The notes: generated from the letters alone by a model not told the origin. DNA of 20,063 nt from Chara braunii (GCA_003427395.1 BFEA01000497.1:99741-119803), one strand, 5' to 3'. Counted from the first letter of the stretch, positions 9,126 to 17,801 are shown. A program made the numbers and translations.

Positions 9126-9130
9126 TGTCT

Positions 9131-9540
9131 ACATGAGGTGACTGGTTGCGACAAGGAGGGAGATCGGGATCCGTGGATGATTGGGAATTGGTACTCACCT
9201 GAGGTTCGTGTAAGTTGGAGACATTGTGCAGATCAGAGTCTTCCTGTACTTCGACGTTTGATGAGTATCTTCCAGTATGGGGTTCATTACAAAAGAAACA
9301 AACAGTTGTTAATACGGTTCATTAGTGGTCATCAATCGAACAACGTCAAACAGAGAATGAGAAAGAGTCAAGAGTGCAACTCCAGTCTGGTGGGGAGACG
9401 ACAAATATTGCTCGAAGCAACAATACTGCATGGTGAACGACAGGCAGAAAGGGAGAAAAGGACGAGAAACGGGGGCCTGTGACAGATTGTTGCGCTAGGG
9501 TTTCACCAACACGCTAGGAGGCTGAACCCTTCCAGTCTAG
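9131..9540. other. Unassigned sequence
   Basis: An open frame of 125 codons (9105-9482, plus) matches nothing I recognise and has no domain, signal or repeat. The stretch is A/G-rich between about 9340 and 9480. It may be the remainder of the diverged LTR. Confidence 0.3.
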
Positions 9541-9656
9541 CCTGCAGAGTCCCCTAACCGATGAAACTGTAAGTCATAATCCGCCTTAAGCCCATTGCGG
9601 TATATATACAACCTCCTGATGAGTCGGTGAAACTTCGATGAAACAGTCTGTGACAG
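9541..9656 (+). ncRNA. Two hammerhead-ribozyme-like cores in tandem (candidate)
   Basis: The second core reads CTGATGA (9616-9622), a 4-bp stem II (GTCG 9623-9626 with CGAT 9636-9639, one G-U pair), then GAAAC (9640-9644). This is the full conserved hammerhead core. The first, 74-77 nt upstream, has CTGCAGA (9542-9548, one core base changed), a 3-bp stem, GAAAC (9563-9567) and GTC (9573-9575). ACTGT (9566-9570) and ACAGT (9643-9647) can pair as a 5-bp stem III of a type-III fold. No stem I adjoining the core can be drawn, so activity is doubtful. A TATA-like TATATATA (9601-9608) lies between them. Hammerheads are known from Penelope-like elements and plant retrozymes, and a Penelope-like fragment starts 64 nt downstream. 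Confidence 0.3.
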
Positions 9657-9719
9657 CCCCTGGTTTGTCGTCCTCTTCACGGGGAAGTTCTCTATGACGA
9701 TATATATATATATATATGT

Positions 9720-10367
9720 ATACACTCGGCTGCAGTCATCATTGTCTCTATCGCAATCACCACAATGACTTGGTTTCTGCGTCCATATGTGCGGAGGACT
9801 GTCCCTCTTTTCCTAACTCCAGGCACCCTCTGCATCCAGACACTATATGTCCATTTTGCGGTCATGCGCGTTAGACTAAAATCATGGTCTTTTGCCGTGC
9901 CTGTCCTTTGTTCATGTTGGCCTGCAATTGACATGCCATTCATTGGAAGTGTTTGGTAGGCATGCTGAATGCCAGCTGTTGCAGGAATTGTTGTACTGAG
10001 AATGCTCAACTAGGTCTTCCTTGCGCTCTTCTATCTCATCCTTTTCATTCATTCCACTCTCCTTACCGCCCCCAATTTCTGTTTGTATTTCTTTCATTCG
10101 TCTTCTTTCCGTCTTTTCTCTGCGTTTATCCCCCCCCCTCTATATTGTCCCTCTTTTTCAGTGTACAAGGGCCGTTATGGCACATGAGGATGCGGGCACT
10201 TCGTGCTCGACTTCATCATCTTGGCGAGCCTTGTACATGAGAGGCACAGTAAAGGGGGATCTACAAGAAGAAATGATCAAAAGAATGGTATCAATGTGCT
10301 CTTCATGCTTGTCTTCTGTATTTTTTTGTTTGTTTTGCAAAGTGTGCTCTTTTAGTTCATAGATATG
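9720..10367 (+). mobile_element. 5'-truncated Penelope-like fragment (upstream repeat copy)
   Basis: This stretch aligns along its length with 13352-14070: tacactcggctg, the block around aggcaccctctgcatcc, ctgagaatgctca, and the 3' part from gtacaag through ttttagttcatag. It holds a broken copy of the Cys/His module and the 3' non-coding end of the element. It starts abruptly after a (TA)n tract (9698-9720) and is followed by tgacggtatatatgtata (10393-10410), which resembles its left flank. Head-to-tail partial tandems (pseudo-LTRs) are typical of Penelope-like elements. Confidence 0.75.
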
Positions 10368-10429
10368 TTCTGTTTGACGATACATATCTGTTTGACGGTA
10401 TATATGTATATCGAGTCGGGGACAATCAT

Positions 10430-11948
10430 GTGAGCCAGCCACGTTCACTACGTTCTACACATGCCTCCTTGCACCATCTTCAACAACACTTTGTCATTGT
10501 CCTTGTGGACAAAACATCACACAATTTGGCAATTTGCGGCAAGAATTGGTATCTGTTTCATCTCTCTACCCATTTGGACAGTTCCACTTATACTCATCCT
10601 CAAGAGTCCGTTGCTGATGTCCTTGACCACCATGTAGTGTGGAATCACCATTGGGGTTATGCCCACACTGATACCCTACCTTACCTTTACTTTGTACTCA
10701 AAGCTCACAAGTCTCCACCAACTGTTCGCAACATTCTCGGAGTCACAACACAAAATAACAGTGTTGTTCCCCTGCGTGCTCGCCCTCGTCCAACAATTCG
10801 CACCATTCATGAACGGCCTTGTCACAAACCCTTGGCTAGCCCAACAACTACTTCGTCGTATCTCAGCGCTGCTTTGCAATGAGTGATCTCTACTCTTTGT
10901 GAGAAAGACACTGAGCTCTATGAACAGGTTGGTGTTCGACGGTGCTGGATCGTTCAGAGTGCCGATGAAGTGATGATTGACCTGAAAAACAATGCATCGT
11001 CACTTCGTGGCCTCTCTCCTCGCACTGTTGATTTTACCACAATGTACACCAACCTTCCTCCTTTGCTTTGTTGTACAAAGCACTTTTCTATACACTAGAG
11101 ATGACACGCTTCGGAAACAAATTATCGCTATTCCAATGGGAACGAATGGTGGCCCAAAAATTTCTAATCTAACACTGTATTGGGATGAAGCACGCTTTGT
11201 TGACGACATTCGTCAACATGATCTTCAAGCTGCTCAACAATATGCCTTCACCTTTAGCCTCATTGATGATGTTCTTTCATGGGATCAATTACCTTCTCCA
11301 CCAGAGCACTATGGGCTTGAGTGGAAGGAGACTACAACTACAGATGGCTCCTGTACCTTTTTAGGTATGCATCTACGGGTCCGTTCCGATGGCTCGCTTC
11401 GCATGAGCGTCTTTGATAAAGCGACTGCTTGGGACTTCCCTGTCGTTCGTTATCCAAGTGCGACCTCCAACATCCCTTCCCATCAACCGGCNGGTGTGTT
11501 CACTGGGCATTTGACCAGATTTGAACAAATCATTAACAATTGGCAGGACTTTCGAACTGCGGCAACAACACTTACTCGTCGTATGCTTTCGTGAGGGCTT
11601 TCCCAACCAACCCTTGCTAAGGGGTGGACTTGCTACATGCGCTCCCGCCAACGTCGCTATCCTAAGTATGTGACGCGTCTCTCTCAGTGGTTCCGACGCA
11701 TGCTGCGATTGCCCTTGTATCATCCAATTTCTTCTTCGCCCCCACGATGCTCTCGTCCTGCCCCTGCTTGCTCATCTGCTGTTACCGCAGTTTCCACTAT
11801 TGCAGTCTTCACTCCTGCAGTTTCCATTGTTGCAGTCTCCACTCCTGCAGTGTCCACTGTTGCGGTTTCCACTGCTGCAGTTTCCACCGCTCCTGTTTCC
11901 GCTGCTGCGGTTTCCATTGCTGCAGTTTCAGTACAGCAGTTTCCCTAA
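10430..11948 (+). pseudogene. Penelope-like reverse transcriptase, 5'-truncated and disrupted
   Basis: A reverse transcriptase fragment whose block order fits the Penelope-like group: a VDKTSHNLAICGKNWY segment (the P/VADK block), LPYLYFVLKAHKSPPTVRNI (10671-10730), WIVQSADEV, the catalytic block-A motif VDFTTMYTNLP (about 11027-11059), IPMGTNGGP (block B), SLIDDVLSW with the catalytic IDD (about 11261-11272), FLGMHL, then YPSATSNIP and the downstream thumb region. A TGA splits it at 10880-10882. The frame shifts near 11060, where the usual long A-to-B interval is missing, so an internal deletion is likely. A second TGA lies at 11592-11594, after which the same frame runs to 11948. The N-terminus is missing, and no GIY-YIG endonuclease is visible. 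The open frame extends a little upstream of the GTG at 10430. Confidence 0.75.
11787..11940 (+). repeat. 15-bp minisatellite encoding A-V-S-T-x repeats
   Basis: About ten copies of a 15-nt unit, gcagtttccactgct, giving AVSTA/AVSTP/AVSIV pentapeptides in the same frame as the RT C-terminus. Because 15 is divisible by three, every frame stays open, which creates a misleading Cys/Ser/His-rich shadow in another frame. Confidence 0.9.
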
Positions 11949-12833
11949 GTGTAATTTTCCCTACTTTAGTTTTTACTGCTACAACTTCCTGTTCTGCATC
12001 TCCAATGCAAGAAACATTACGATCTCTCCGACGCTCACGTCCTTTGCTCCAAAATCTTGCCCAATGCACCCCCTCTCATCTTTGTCTGTGCTTGGCCATA
12101 GACGGATGCGTTCCTCTTCACCACCTTCATCTCCTCCACGGTCTCGCTTGCGAACAGACTCTCCAAGTTGCATTGTTCCCATTGTTCCACCTTTGTTGCT
12201 AGGTACAAGTTCAACTTCTGTTTGCAACACCACTACTCTTGTTGTGTATCACCAATGACATCCGAGGCATCGTTACTTATCCGGGGATCAGCAACCTGTT
12301 TCTTTGTCTACCCCGATTCTCTTTGTGCCTCCTCCACAGGTTGTTGTGGTTCCTTTGTTTTAAACGACAATATCCGCTCCTATGCCTCCTGCAGACAGTC
12401 CAGCTGCCTGCAGGCAGCCACGGTACCTTGCGGCGTTAGATGTTCACGACTCACCTATAAAACACGATGTGGTCCCTGCCCAGAGTACACTCCCGACTTC
12501 AGGTACAGTCCCTACTCAAGATGCAGCGGCTGCCCATAGTACACTCCCGAGTCAAGGTACAGTCCCTACTCAGGATGCAGCCCTAAACGTTGAGGGATTG
12601 GAAATTGATCTGCCCGGATTGCAGTTGACCCCACAAGGCGTAGACCACACGGTGGATCTGCAAATGGCTGACCAACATTGTTCGGATGAACCACAATTTT
12701 GTGCTCCGCCACACGCAGACCACATGGGTGATTTGCAAATGACTGACCAGCAAACAACCCAACACACTTTGGCCTTGCAACACCACCTAGGTGATCTGCA
12801 AATTGTTGCCCAGCATCCAACAAACCAGCCTGA
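11949..12833 (+). pseudogene. Low-complexity linker of the Penelope-like element with in-frame repeats
   Basis: Mostly open in one plus frame (phase of 12382-12858), with stops near 12256 and 12361. It is Pro/Ser-rich first. A 54-bp direct duplication follows (12484-12537 and 12538-12591), reading STLPSQGTVPTQDAA. Three degenerate units then contain DLQMADQH, GDLQMTDQQ and GDLQIVAQH. No known fold is recognised. It sits between the RT and the protease-like domain, and its frame differs from the RT by one shift and from the downstream domain by another. An ancestral single polyprotein is therefore possible but not shown. Confidence 0.5.
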
Positions 12834-13709
12834 GAGCCTCACGAATCTCTGTGTCTGACAACAACTAATATTTGTCTTCACATTCTCCACCGCCCGTTTT
12901 ATACACCATTAGACTTTCTTGCAATTGCCGTTCAGCTTGATGCTGATCTTCCCCAACGACAACCAGAGGATTATAATTATACCAGCGAAGGAGGCTTTAC
13001 CATTGCTGTCCTACAAGTAGCAATGAGGGACCGTCAACTTGAACTACGCAATGCTCGAGCAGGTGAGTGGTTTAATCCTCCATCCCACATCTCTGCCTGC
13101 ATCGTGCACGACACTGACCATTACATGGCCATTGTACATGCCTCTGACCACTGGGAGCTGTGGGACAAGGGCACCATGGTCCATGCCATGATTGATGTCA
13201 CTGATTTCTTACAAAATGATGCTGTTCTTTTGCCACAACAAACCGTCCTCAATCTCTTTTATGTCGAAGGTCATTCCTCTGGCCCCGTGCTGCAGCAAGA
13301 CAATGTACCAACACTCTGCGACCTTCTCCTTTGCACAACCACAGACACTGTTACACTCGGCTGTAGCCGCCATCGTCTCTGTCACAATCACTACAATGAC
13401 ATGGTTTCTGCATCCATGTGTGCAGAGGACTGTCCCACCATTCCTGACTGCAGGCACCCTCTGCATCCGGACACTATTTGTCCATTTTGTGGCCATGGGC
13501 GCTATACTGAAGGCATGCTCTTTTGTGGTGACCGTTCTTCTTTCATTTTGGCGTGCAATCGACATGCCATTTTTCGGGGATGTACAGTGGATGCCACCCT
13601 TAATGGCAATTGTTGCACTGAGAATGCTCAGCTAGGTCTTCCATGTGTTCATCCACCTCATCCTTACAATGTATGTCCTCTCTGTCGTCAAGGACAGACT
13701 CATTCTTGA
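12834..13709 (+). CDS. Josephin-like cysteine protease fused to a duplicated Cys/His module
   Basis: An open frame of 291 codons, with no obvious initiator for its N-terminal part (first internal ATG at 13023). Residues 4-146 fit the Josephin (ataxin-3 type) deubiquitinase fold: ESLC with the putative nucleophile Cys7, PFYTPLDFLAIAVQLD, GGFTIAVLQVAM, DHYMAIVH with His96, W-E-L-W-D with Asp111 exactly 15 residues after the His as in ataxin-3, and LFYVEG. The Cys-to-PFY interval is about two residues longer than in plant ataxin-3-like proteins. Residues 177-284 hold two related modules, each ending C-x-H-P-x-H-P-x3-C-P-x-C, probably binding zinc. Josephins remove ubiquitin. A role in a retroelement is inference, for example protecting its proteins from degradation. 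The upstream linker is in another frame, so a frameshift or separate start is needed. Confidence 0.6.
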   Translation, partial: EPHESLCLTTTNICLHILHRPFYTPLDFLAIAVQLDADLPQRQPEDYNYTSEGGFTIAVLQVAMRDRQLELRNARAGEWFNPPSHISACIVHDTDHYMAIVHASDHWELWDKGTMVHAMIDVTDFLQNDAVLLPQQTVLNLFYVEGHSSGPVLQQDNVPTLCDLLLCTTTDTVTLGCSRHRLCHNHYNDMVSASMCAEDCPTIPDCRHPLHPDTICPFCGHGRYTEGMLFCGDRSSFILACNRHAIFRGCTVDATLNGNCCTENAQLGLPCVHPPHPYNVCPLCRQGQTHS

Positions 13710-14070
13710 GCCTTTTCTTATCCTCTTTCGTCTTCATTTTCACCCCACACTCCATACTTTCCCTTTCCCTTTATCATTCTTTGTTTGTCTGCTCTCCATC
13801 TCTCCTCCCTGTGTTTATCCCCTCCACCTTCACTCTGCCTCTTTTTCACAGCGTACAAGTGGGCTGTTATGGCACACAGGGATGGGGGCAGCTCGCGCTC
13901 AACTTCATCAACGTGGCGAGCCTTGTACGTGCGAGGCACAGTGAAAGGGGAGTCAAAAGAAGAATGAGAAAAATGACTGGTTTCAGTGTGTCCTTCATTT
14001 TTGTCTTGTTTTTTTAATTTTTTATTTTGCTGTTTGTTTCTCAAAGCGCGCTCTTTTAGTTCATAGTTAT
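13352..14070 (+). repeat. 3' end of the Penelope-like element (downstream repeat copy)
   Basis: The downstream partner of the direct repeat at 9720-10367, better preserved. It begins inside the Cys/His-module coding region and runs through a pyrimidine-rich tract (about 13715-13855), an acceptor-like tctttttcacag, and a short open stretch with WRALYVRGTVKGE, and ends near gttcatagttatg. The sequences beyond 14070 and 10367 differ, so both copies share nearly the same 3' terminus, as expected for target-primed reverse transcription. Confidence 0.75.
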
Positions 14071-14082
14071 GCGACAATATAT

Positions 14083-16074
14083 TGTGACGGGGTTGAGGTG
14101 GATTGTCACTTAAACCACCAGCACCCGCGAAGCAGCCTTCCCGAATCTTGTTTTTGGCAAGCTACTGAACCTCTTTGTCTTATGGGAATGCAAGTGGTAA
14201 GTGGTTGTGATACGGGGAGTTACTGGTCCTTCAATGCCAGCGACCAGTACAGCTGTACTGGTTGTTTGTTTGTTTTTTCCTCCATTTCTTTTTTTTTCTG
14301 CTTGCCTTTTTTATTCCCTTGGTTGTCCTTTTCCCCCATTGGGCAGCTCCTACTGCCAGAGGAGCTGTTAAAGGCGCGAGTGGCGGGCTCATTGTCGGAG
14401 AGCAGTTAAAGGCTCTACTGAAGTACGCATTCTTGAGAAGGGACATGCTCATTTTAACTGTATCTTTTCGTGTTCTAGGGGAGATTCAGGTGTGATTTTG
14501 GTAATTTTGAAACTAGTGCAGGGACGCCCCTGGCAGATCTCATAGGACGAGGCGCGCAACTCCAACATTCAGCACAAACCACAAAAATCATTGCAGTAAA
14601 TCTTTTTTTTTCTTTTATTTTTTCCCAAAGATTGGCTGTGTCCCAGTGAATGGCCCAACAAAATTGGGGCCTCACTGCACGGATCCAATCATCCGAAAGC
14701 GAGTTGACCTATGCTGCCCCATTGCCAAGTGGACCGCGTGGTCCCTCAATAACAAAAATGCTTGCAGAACTCGTCGGCACGACTTTTCTACCTGCCTTTT
14801 GAAACTTAAGGCCGGACCTAAACTGCCTACAAGAGTTCTATTTGCCTAAAAAATCATGAACTTTGACTAAGTCGCAGTTCTCCCTACGAATATACATGTA
14901 TACCCACTGTACGGTCTCTCTCGTTGCAACTAGAGGGATCCACAACGACATTTATTACTCCTTTTGGAGAGGATTGACTGCTCAGCACTCTTGTTTTCCA
15001 GTCCCGTATAGTTCTAGGCGCCTACCCTTTCCTAGAAAACACAATGAAAACCAACTCGACCCACTCGTCTCTGCCGTTGTTTCTGCGGCCTGATAACCTT
15101 GTTATGAACTTGGTTGTCTGACGATGTTTACGGCCACTCACATACACGCCCATACATGCATAAGAGAAGGGGGAGAGGAGACAGAGTCCACACTGCACAC
15201 ATATCAGAGTAGATAGCGGAAGCACAACCATGCACAGATGGGGAGAGGACACACAATGTTTCTCACTCTCTGACGATACTCCCAACAACAAATCACAAGA
15301 ACGAACCTGCGAGGATAGCAATTGGAATACACACTGATGATGAGCCAAGTAACCAAAAATCGTTACAGAGTTTGTCCCAGTGTCTCGCCACACCCTAAAC
15401 TCCACACTCCACTCTCTATCCTACACCGAGTTAGTAGCGCCGCACTGAATTGGCCTCCCAGAGGCCAGAGCCAACAACCTAGATGAAGAACAGATCCGAC
15501 GATGAAGTCTTCAGTGTCGATGAACAACTCTATCGAAGAAACCGGCAGCTTTGGCTGCCGCCACGCACATAGACTCAGTGAGGAGTCTCCACACAACCCA
15601 ACCGCTCCGAGAAACCCACAGGGGTTGATGCGCAGGGGATGCCCCAGCTATGGCAAGCCCTCAGCAGGATGGCTATGGCTGCTGTCCACGGTGAGGGTCT
15701 GAGGGAACCGCCTGCAGACAATCGCAGCTGCAATCCTCCTGGCTCCAGAACGTTGTATCGCGAAAATGAACTGGCAAAAAGTCCTAGACAGTCCTACTCT
15801 ATCCTACTTGTAGATTCTTCACTACTCTAGCCTAGGGCCTACCGATAGCGGTCCAGTTAGGGCCTACTCGGCCTCTACGAAACCGGTCCTACTGCTGCAC
15901 TTGGGGCTCAGGGCCACTTAGGGCCGGTAACCACTCAGCCCCTACAGCTGTTAGTCGCAGCTATTTTTAGAATAGCGGGCGGCCCTCAGTGCAAACCAAA
16001 AACACAGCAAAACACACAACACACTGTACAACCTCGCAGTTAGTCTTGGCAGTCGAAATCAGCAAGTCATTGCA
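14083..16074 (-). mobile_element. Possible 3' LTR of gypsy element B (boundaries uncertain)
   Basis: The stretch lies immediately 3' of element B pol on the minus strand. It starts on the plus strand with TGTGACGGGG (14083), directly after the end of the Penelope-like copy, and its other end is tentatively the TGCA at 16071-16074, just before a G-rich tract that could be a polypurine tract. That gives about 2 kb with TG..CA ends, much like the putative LTR of element A. There is no second copy in the window to prove it. No convincing coding sequence is seen, but 14099-14490 carries intron-like signals that would not be expected in an LTR. Confidence 0.3.
14197..14346 (+). other. Intron-like interval with strong splice signals
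   Basis: A donor AAGTG|GTAAGT (14197-14202) is followed by a long T-rich tract (14264-14338) and an acceptor ending GGGCAG (14346), 150 nt in all. The flanking open frame (phase of 14098) continues across as LLLPEELLKARVAGSLSESS and a stop at 14407. The protein is not recognised. It could be part of an unknown host transcript or chance. Confidence 0.3.
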
Positions 16075-16080
16075 CGCTAA

Positions 16081-16115
16081 CCCCCCGGGGGAGCGAGGAC
16101 CTCCGAGCTAGGGAT
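16081..16115 (-). promoter_or_regulatory. Possible polypurine tract region of element B
   Basis: On the minus strand a G-rich run (cccccggggggg, about 16080-16094) lies between the pol stop codon (16177) and the putative 3' LTR start. This is the location expected for the plus-strand primer, but the run is not a clean purine tract. Confidence 0.3.
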
Positions 16116-16176
16116 GTTGACGAGGTGAACGGCGAGGAAGGTTGCCCTTCTGAGCCGCTTCATATCGTAAGACAAT

Positions 16177-17724
16177 TCACTTTGCTGTCTTGAGAAGTTC
16201 CCTTCTGTAGAACCATCTGCTCTCTGAAGGAGGCTGGAACGCGAACCTCACAAGATATTGCCGATCGGCGCCTGTGCCCCACTCATCCTCAATCCACTCC
16301 ACGTCATATCCCTTGCCAGGGATCGGTGGACCAAACTGAGGAGGCCGGTCAGGGAATGCATAAGCTGGAGTAAATGGCAACATCTTGGATGCATGAAAAA
16401 CCGGGTAGGTGCGTAGATGCAGAGGGACGTGAATGACATAGGACGGACCGAATAGATCAGCGCCCACTGTATCTAGGACCTGGCATGGACCCAAATAACG
16501 AGGCAACAACTTGGGGGAGATATCCTCCTCCCTCGACAACTCTGAACTGGCTACCCTGACATGATCACCAGTGCGGATGGGGGAAGGCCGCCTGTGGCGA
16601 TTAGCTTGTTCAATCATCGCCTTTTGGGCTTTGAACAAGTTCGCCCGTGCTCTTTCCACACCCATGCGGTAGCGTCTGGTGAACTCTGCGGTGCTTGGAG
16701 TCAGATCAGACTTAGCCTTATCGATGATGTCATCGAGAGGCTGTCGTGGTTCATGTCCCCAGTGCAACCGATATGGGTTGAACCCAGTCGAGGAATGGAC
16801 AGACATGTTATACATAAGTTGTTCTCGAGCCAAGTGAAGATCCCAGTCCTGCTGATCTGGCGAGATGACAGGGCGCAGCAATTGGAATAAGACTTGGTTC
16901 ATCACTTCAGCCAGACCATTGGCTTCAGGATGATGACCAGAAGTCATGTCCAATCGTGAGTGTAGATAGTCCTTACAGTAGGACTGCCACTCATCGTTGC
17001 AGAATCGGGGGTCTCTATCACTGACTATAGAAGTGGGCGGTCCATGGTGTGTGACCCACCTCTCTGAAAAGGCTGCTCTCACAGTCGAAACTCTGGCCAC
17101 TTCTGGCAAGGGGATGAACTCTGCGTATTTGGAGAATTTGTCCACGAAGACCATAACCTGACGCATGCCACGTGGGGTGGTCTTGCCTAAATCTGTGAAG
17201 TCGAAGTCTATCGACACAGATTCAGCAGGGCCATCAGGTATTTGTAAGGGTTTGAGCAGTCCCAAAGGAGGCCTACGCTGGACCTTATTCCTTTGGCAGA
17301 GCTCGCAGGTTTCCACATCGCGCAACATCTCACTCCACATCTCCTTCCAGAAGAAGCGTTGCGACAGGGCTGCATATGACTTTAGGAACCCAAAATGTCC
17401 ACGGGCATCATGACACTCTGACATCAGTAGTGTACTGAGCTGCTGGTCCTGGGGAATGCACAAGCGCTCCTCCCCTCTGCTGTAAGTGTATAGCAGATCT
17501 GAACTCAGAGCATAGCCTGGTTCAGAGTTAGGGTCTGCTTGCAGATTCCTGACTATGGGTCCGAAAGTCGGGTTTTGAGGCAGTAGATGAGCGATGGTCT
17601 GACGGGTCTCCTCTCCAAAGGAGTGAGTAGAGGAGATCACTGCAAAAGAGTCAAGCCTACGAGAGAGGGCATCTGCTACCTTGTTGTAGCAGCCCTTCTT
17701 ATGTTTCAGTTCAAAGTCAAACAT
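16177..17724 (-). CDS. Element B pol: integrase with C-terminal chromodomain-like region
   Basis: A continuous 515-codon frame, the best preserved coding sequence in the window. Residues 1-23 are the tail of RNase H (ending VADALSRR). The integrase zinc finger is H105, H110, C140, C143. The catalytic core has D173 or D175 (SIDFDF), D236 (VSDRDPRF) and E273 (ANGLAEVMN), an Asp-Glu interval of 36 residues against the usual 35. The last 45 or so residues (YDVEWIEDE.., QYLVRFAF, RWFYRRELL) resemble a chromodomain, which in chromoviruses directs insertion to particular chromatin. The ATG is internal to the ancestral polyprotein: the RNase H upstream lies in another frame, so a frameshift near 17840 separates them. 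The intact frame suggests element B is younger than A, but the element as a whole is defective. Confidence 0.85.
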   Translation of the reverse strand: MFDFELKHKKGCYNKVADALSRRLDSFAVISSTHSFGEETRQTIAHLLPQNPTFGPIVRNLQADPNSEPGYALSSDLLYTYSRGEERLCIPQDQQLSTLLMSECHDARGHFGFLKSYAALSQRFFWKEMWSEMLRDVETCELCQRNKVQRRPPLGLLKPLQIPDGPAESVSIDFDFTDLGKTTPRGMRQVMVFVDKFSKYAEFIPLPEVARVSTVRAAFSERWVTHHGPPTSIVSDRDPRFCNDEWQSYCKDYLHSRLDMTSGHHPEANGLAEVMNQVLFQLLRPVISPDQQDWDLHLAREQLMYNMSVHSSTGFNPYRLHWGHEPRQPLDDIIDKAKSDLTPSTAEFTRRYRMGVERARANLFKAQKAMIEQANRHRRPSPIRTGDHVRVASSELSREEDISPKLLPRYLGPCQVLDTVGADLFGPSYVIHVPLHLRTYPVFHASKMLPFTPAYAFPDRPPQFGPPIPGKGYDVEWIEDEWGTGADRQYLVRFAFQPPSESRWFYRRELLKTAK

Positions 17725-17801
17725 GTCTATGAACTGAATGTACCGTGCCAGCTTATCATTCAGCTCTCCCTGGGACTTAATCCACTGTAGGGTGGATTGA
17801 T

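Larger units (their letters stand above)
8405..9130 (+). mobile_element. Diverged LTR related to element A, opposite orientation
   Basis: The plus strand starting gtaaaataaccc near 8404 resembles the element A LTR start TGTAATAACCC. Further blocks are alignable with the minus strand of 6740-6960: agtcaaagtcaaagtgtac, gcaggtacccaaacagcatc and the reverse complement of cttatgtagcatttgacgagg. A minisatellite and a set of TGATGTGGC units follow in the order of the TGACGTGGCA-type motifs in element A. Its downstream limit is unknown. No internal region or primer-binding site is seen, so it may be a solo or truncated LTR. Confidence 0.6.

Noticed and set aside
10545-10552. TGGTATCT considered as a second primer-binding site on the plus strand
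   Set aside because: It lies inside the Penelope-like RT coding sequence, the match is short, and no LTR end adjoins it.
11687-12202. Cys/Ser/His-rich repeat protein resembling a secreted cysteine-rich peptide
   Set aside because: It is an out-of-frame reading of the 15-bp minisatellite whose AVST frame continues from the RT.
13192-13635. 147-codon plus-strand open frame
   Set aside because: It is a shadow of the Josephin-like/Cys-His frame, which carries the recognisable motifs.
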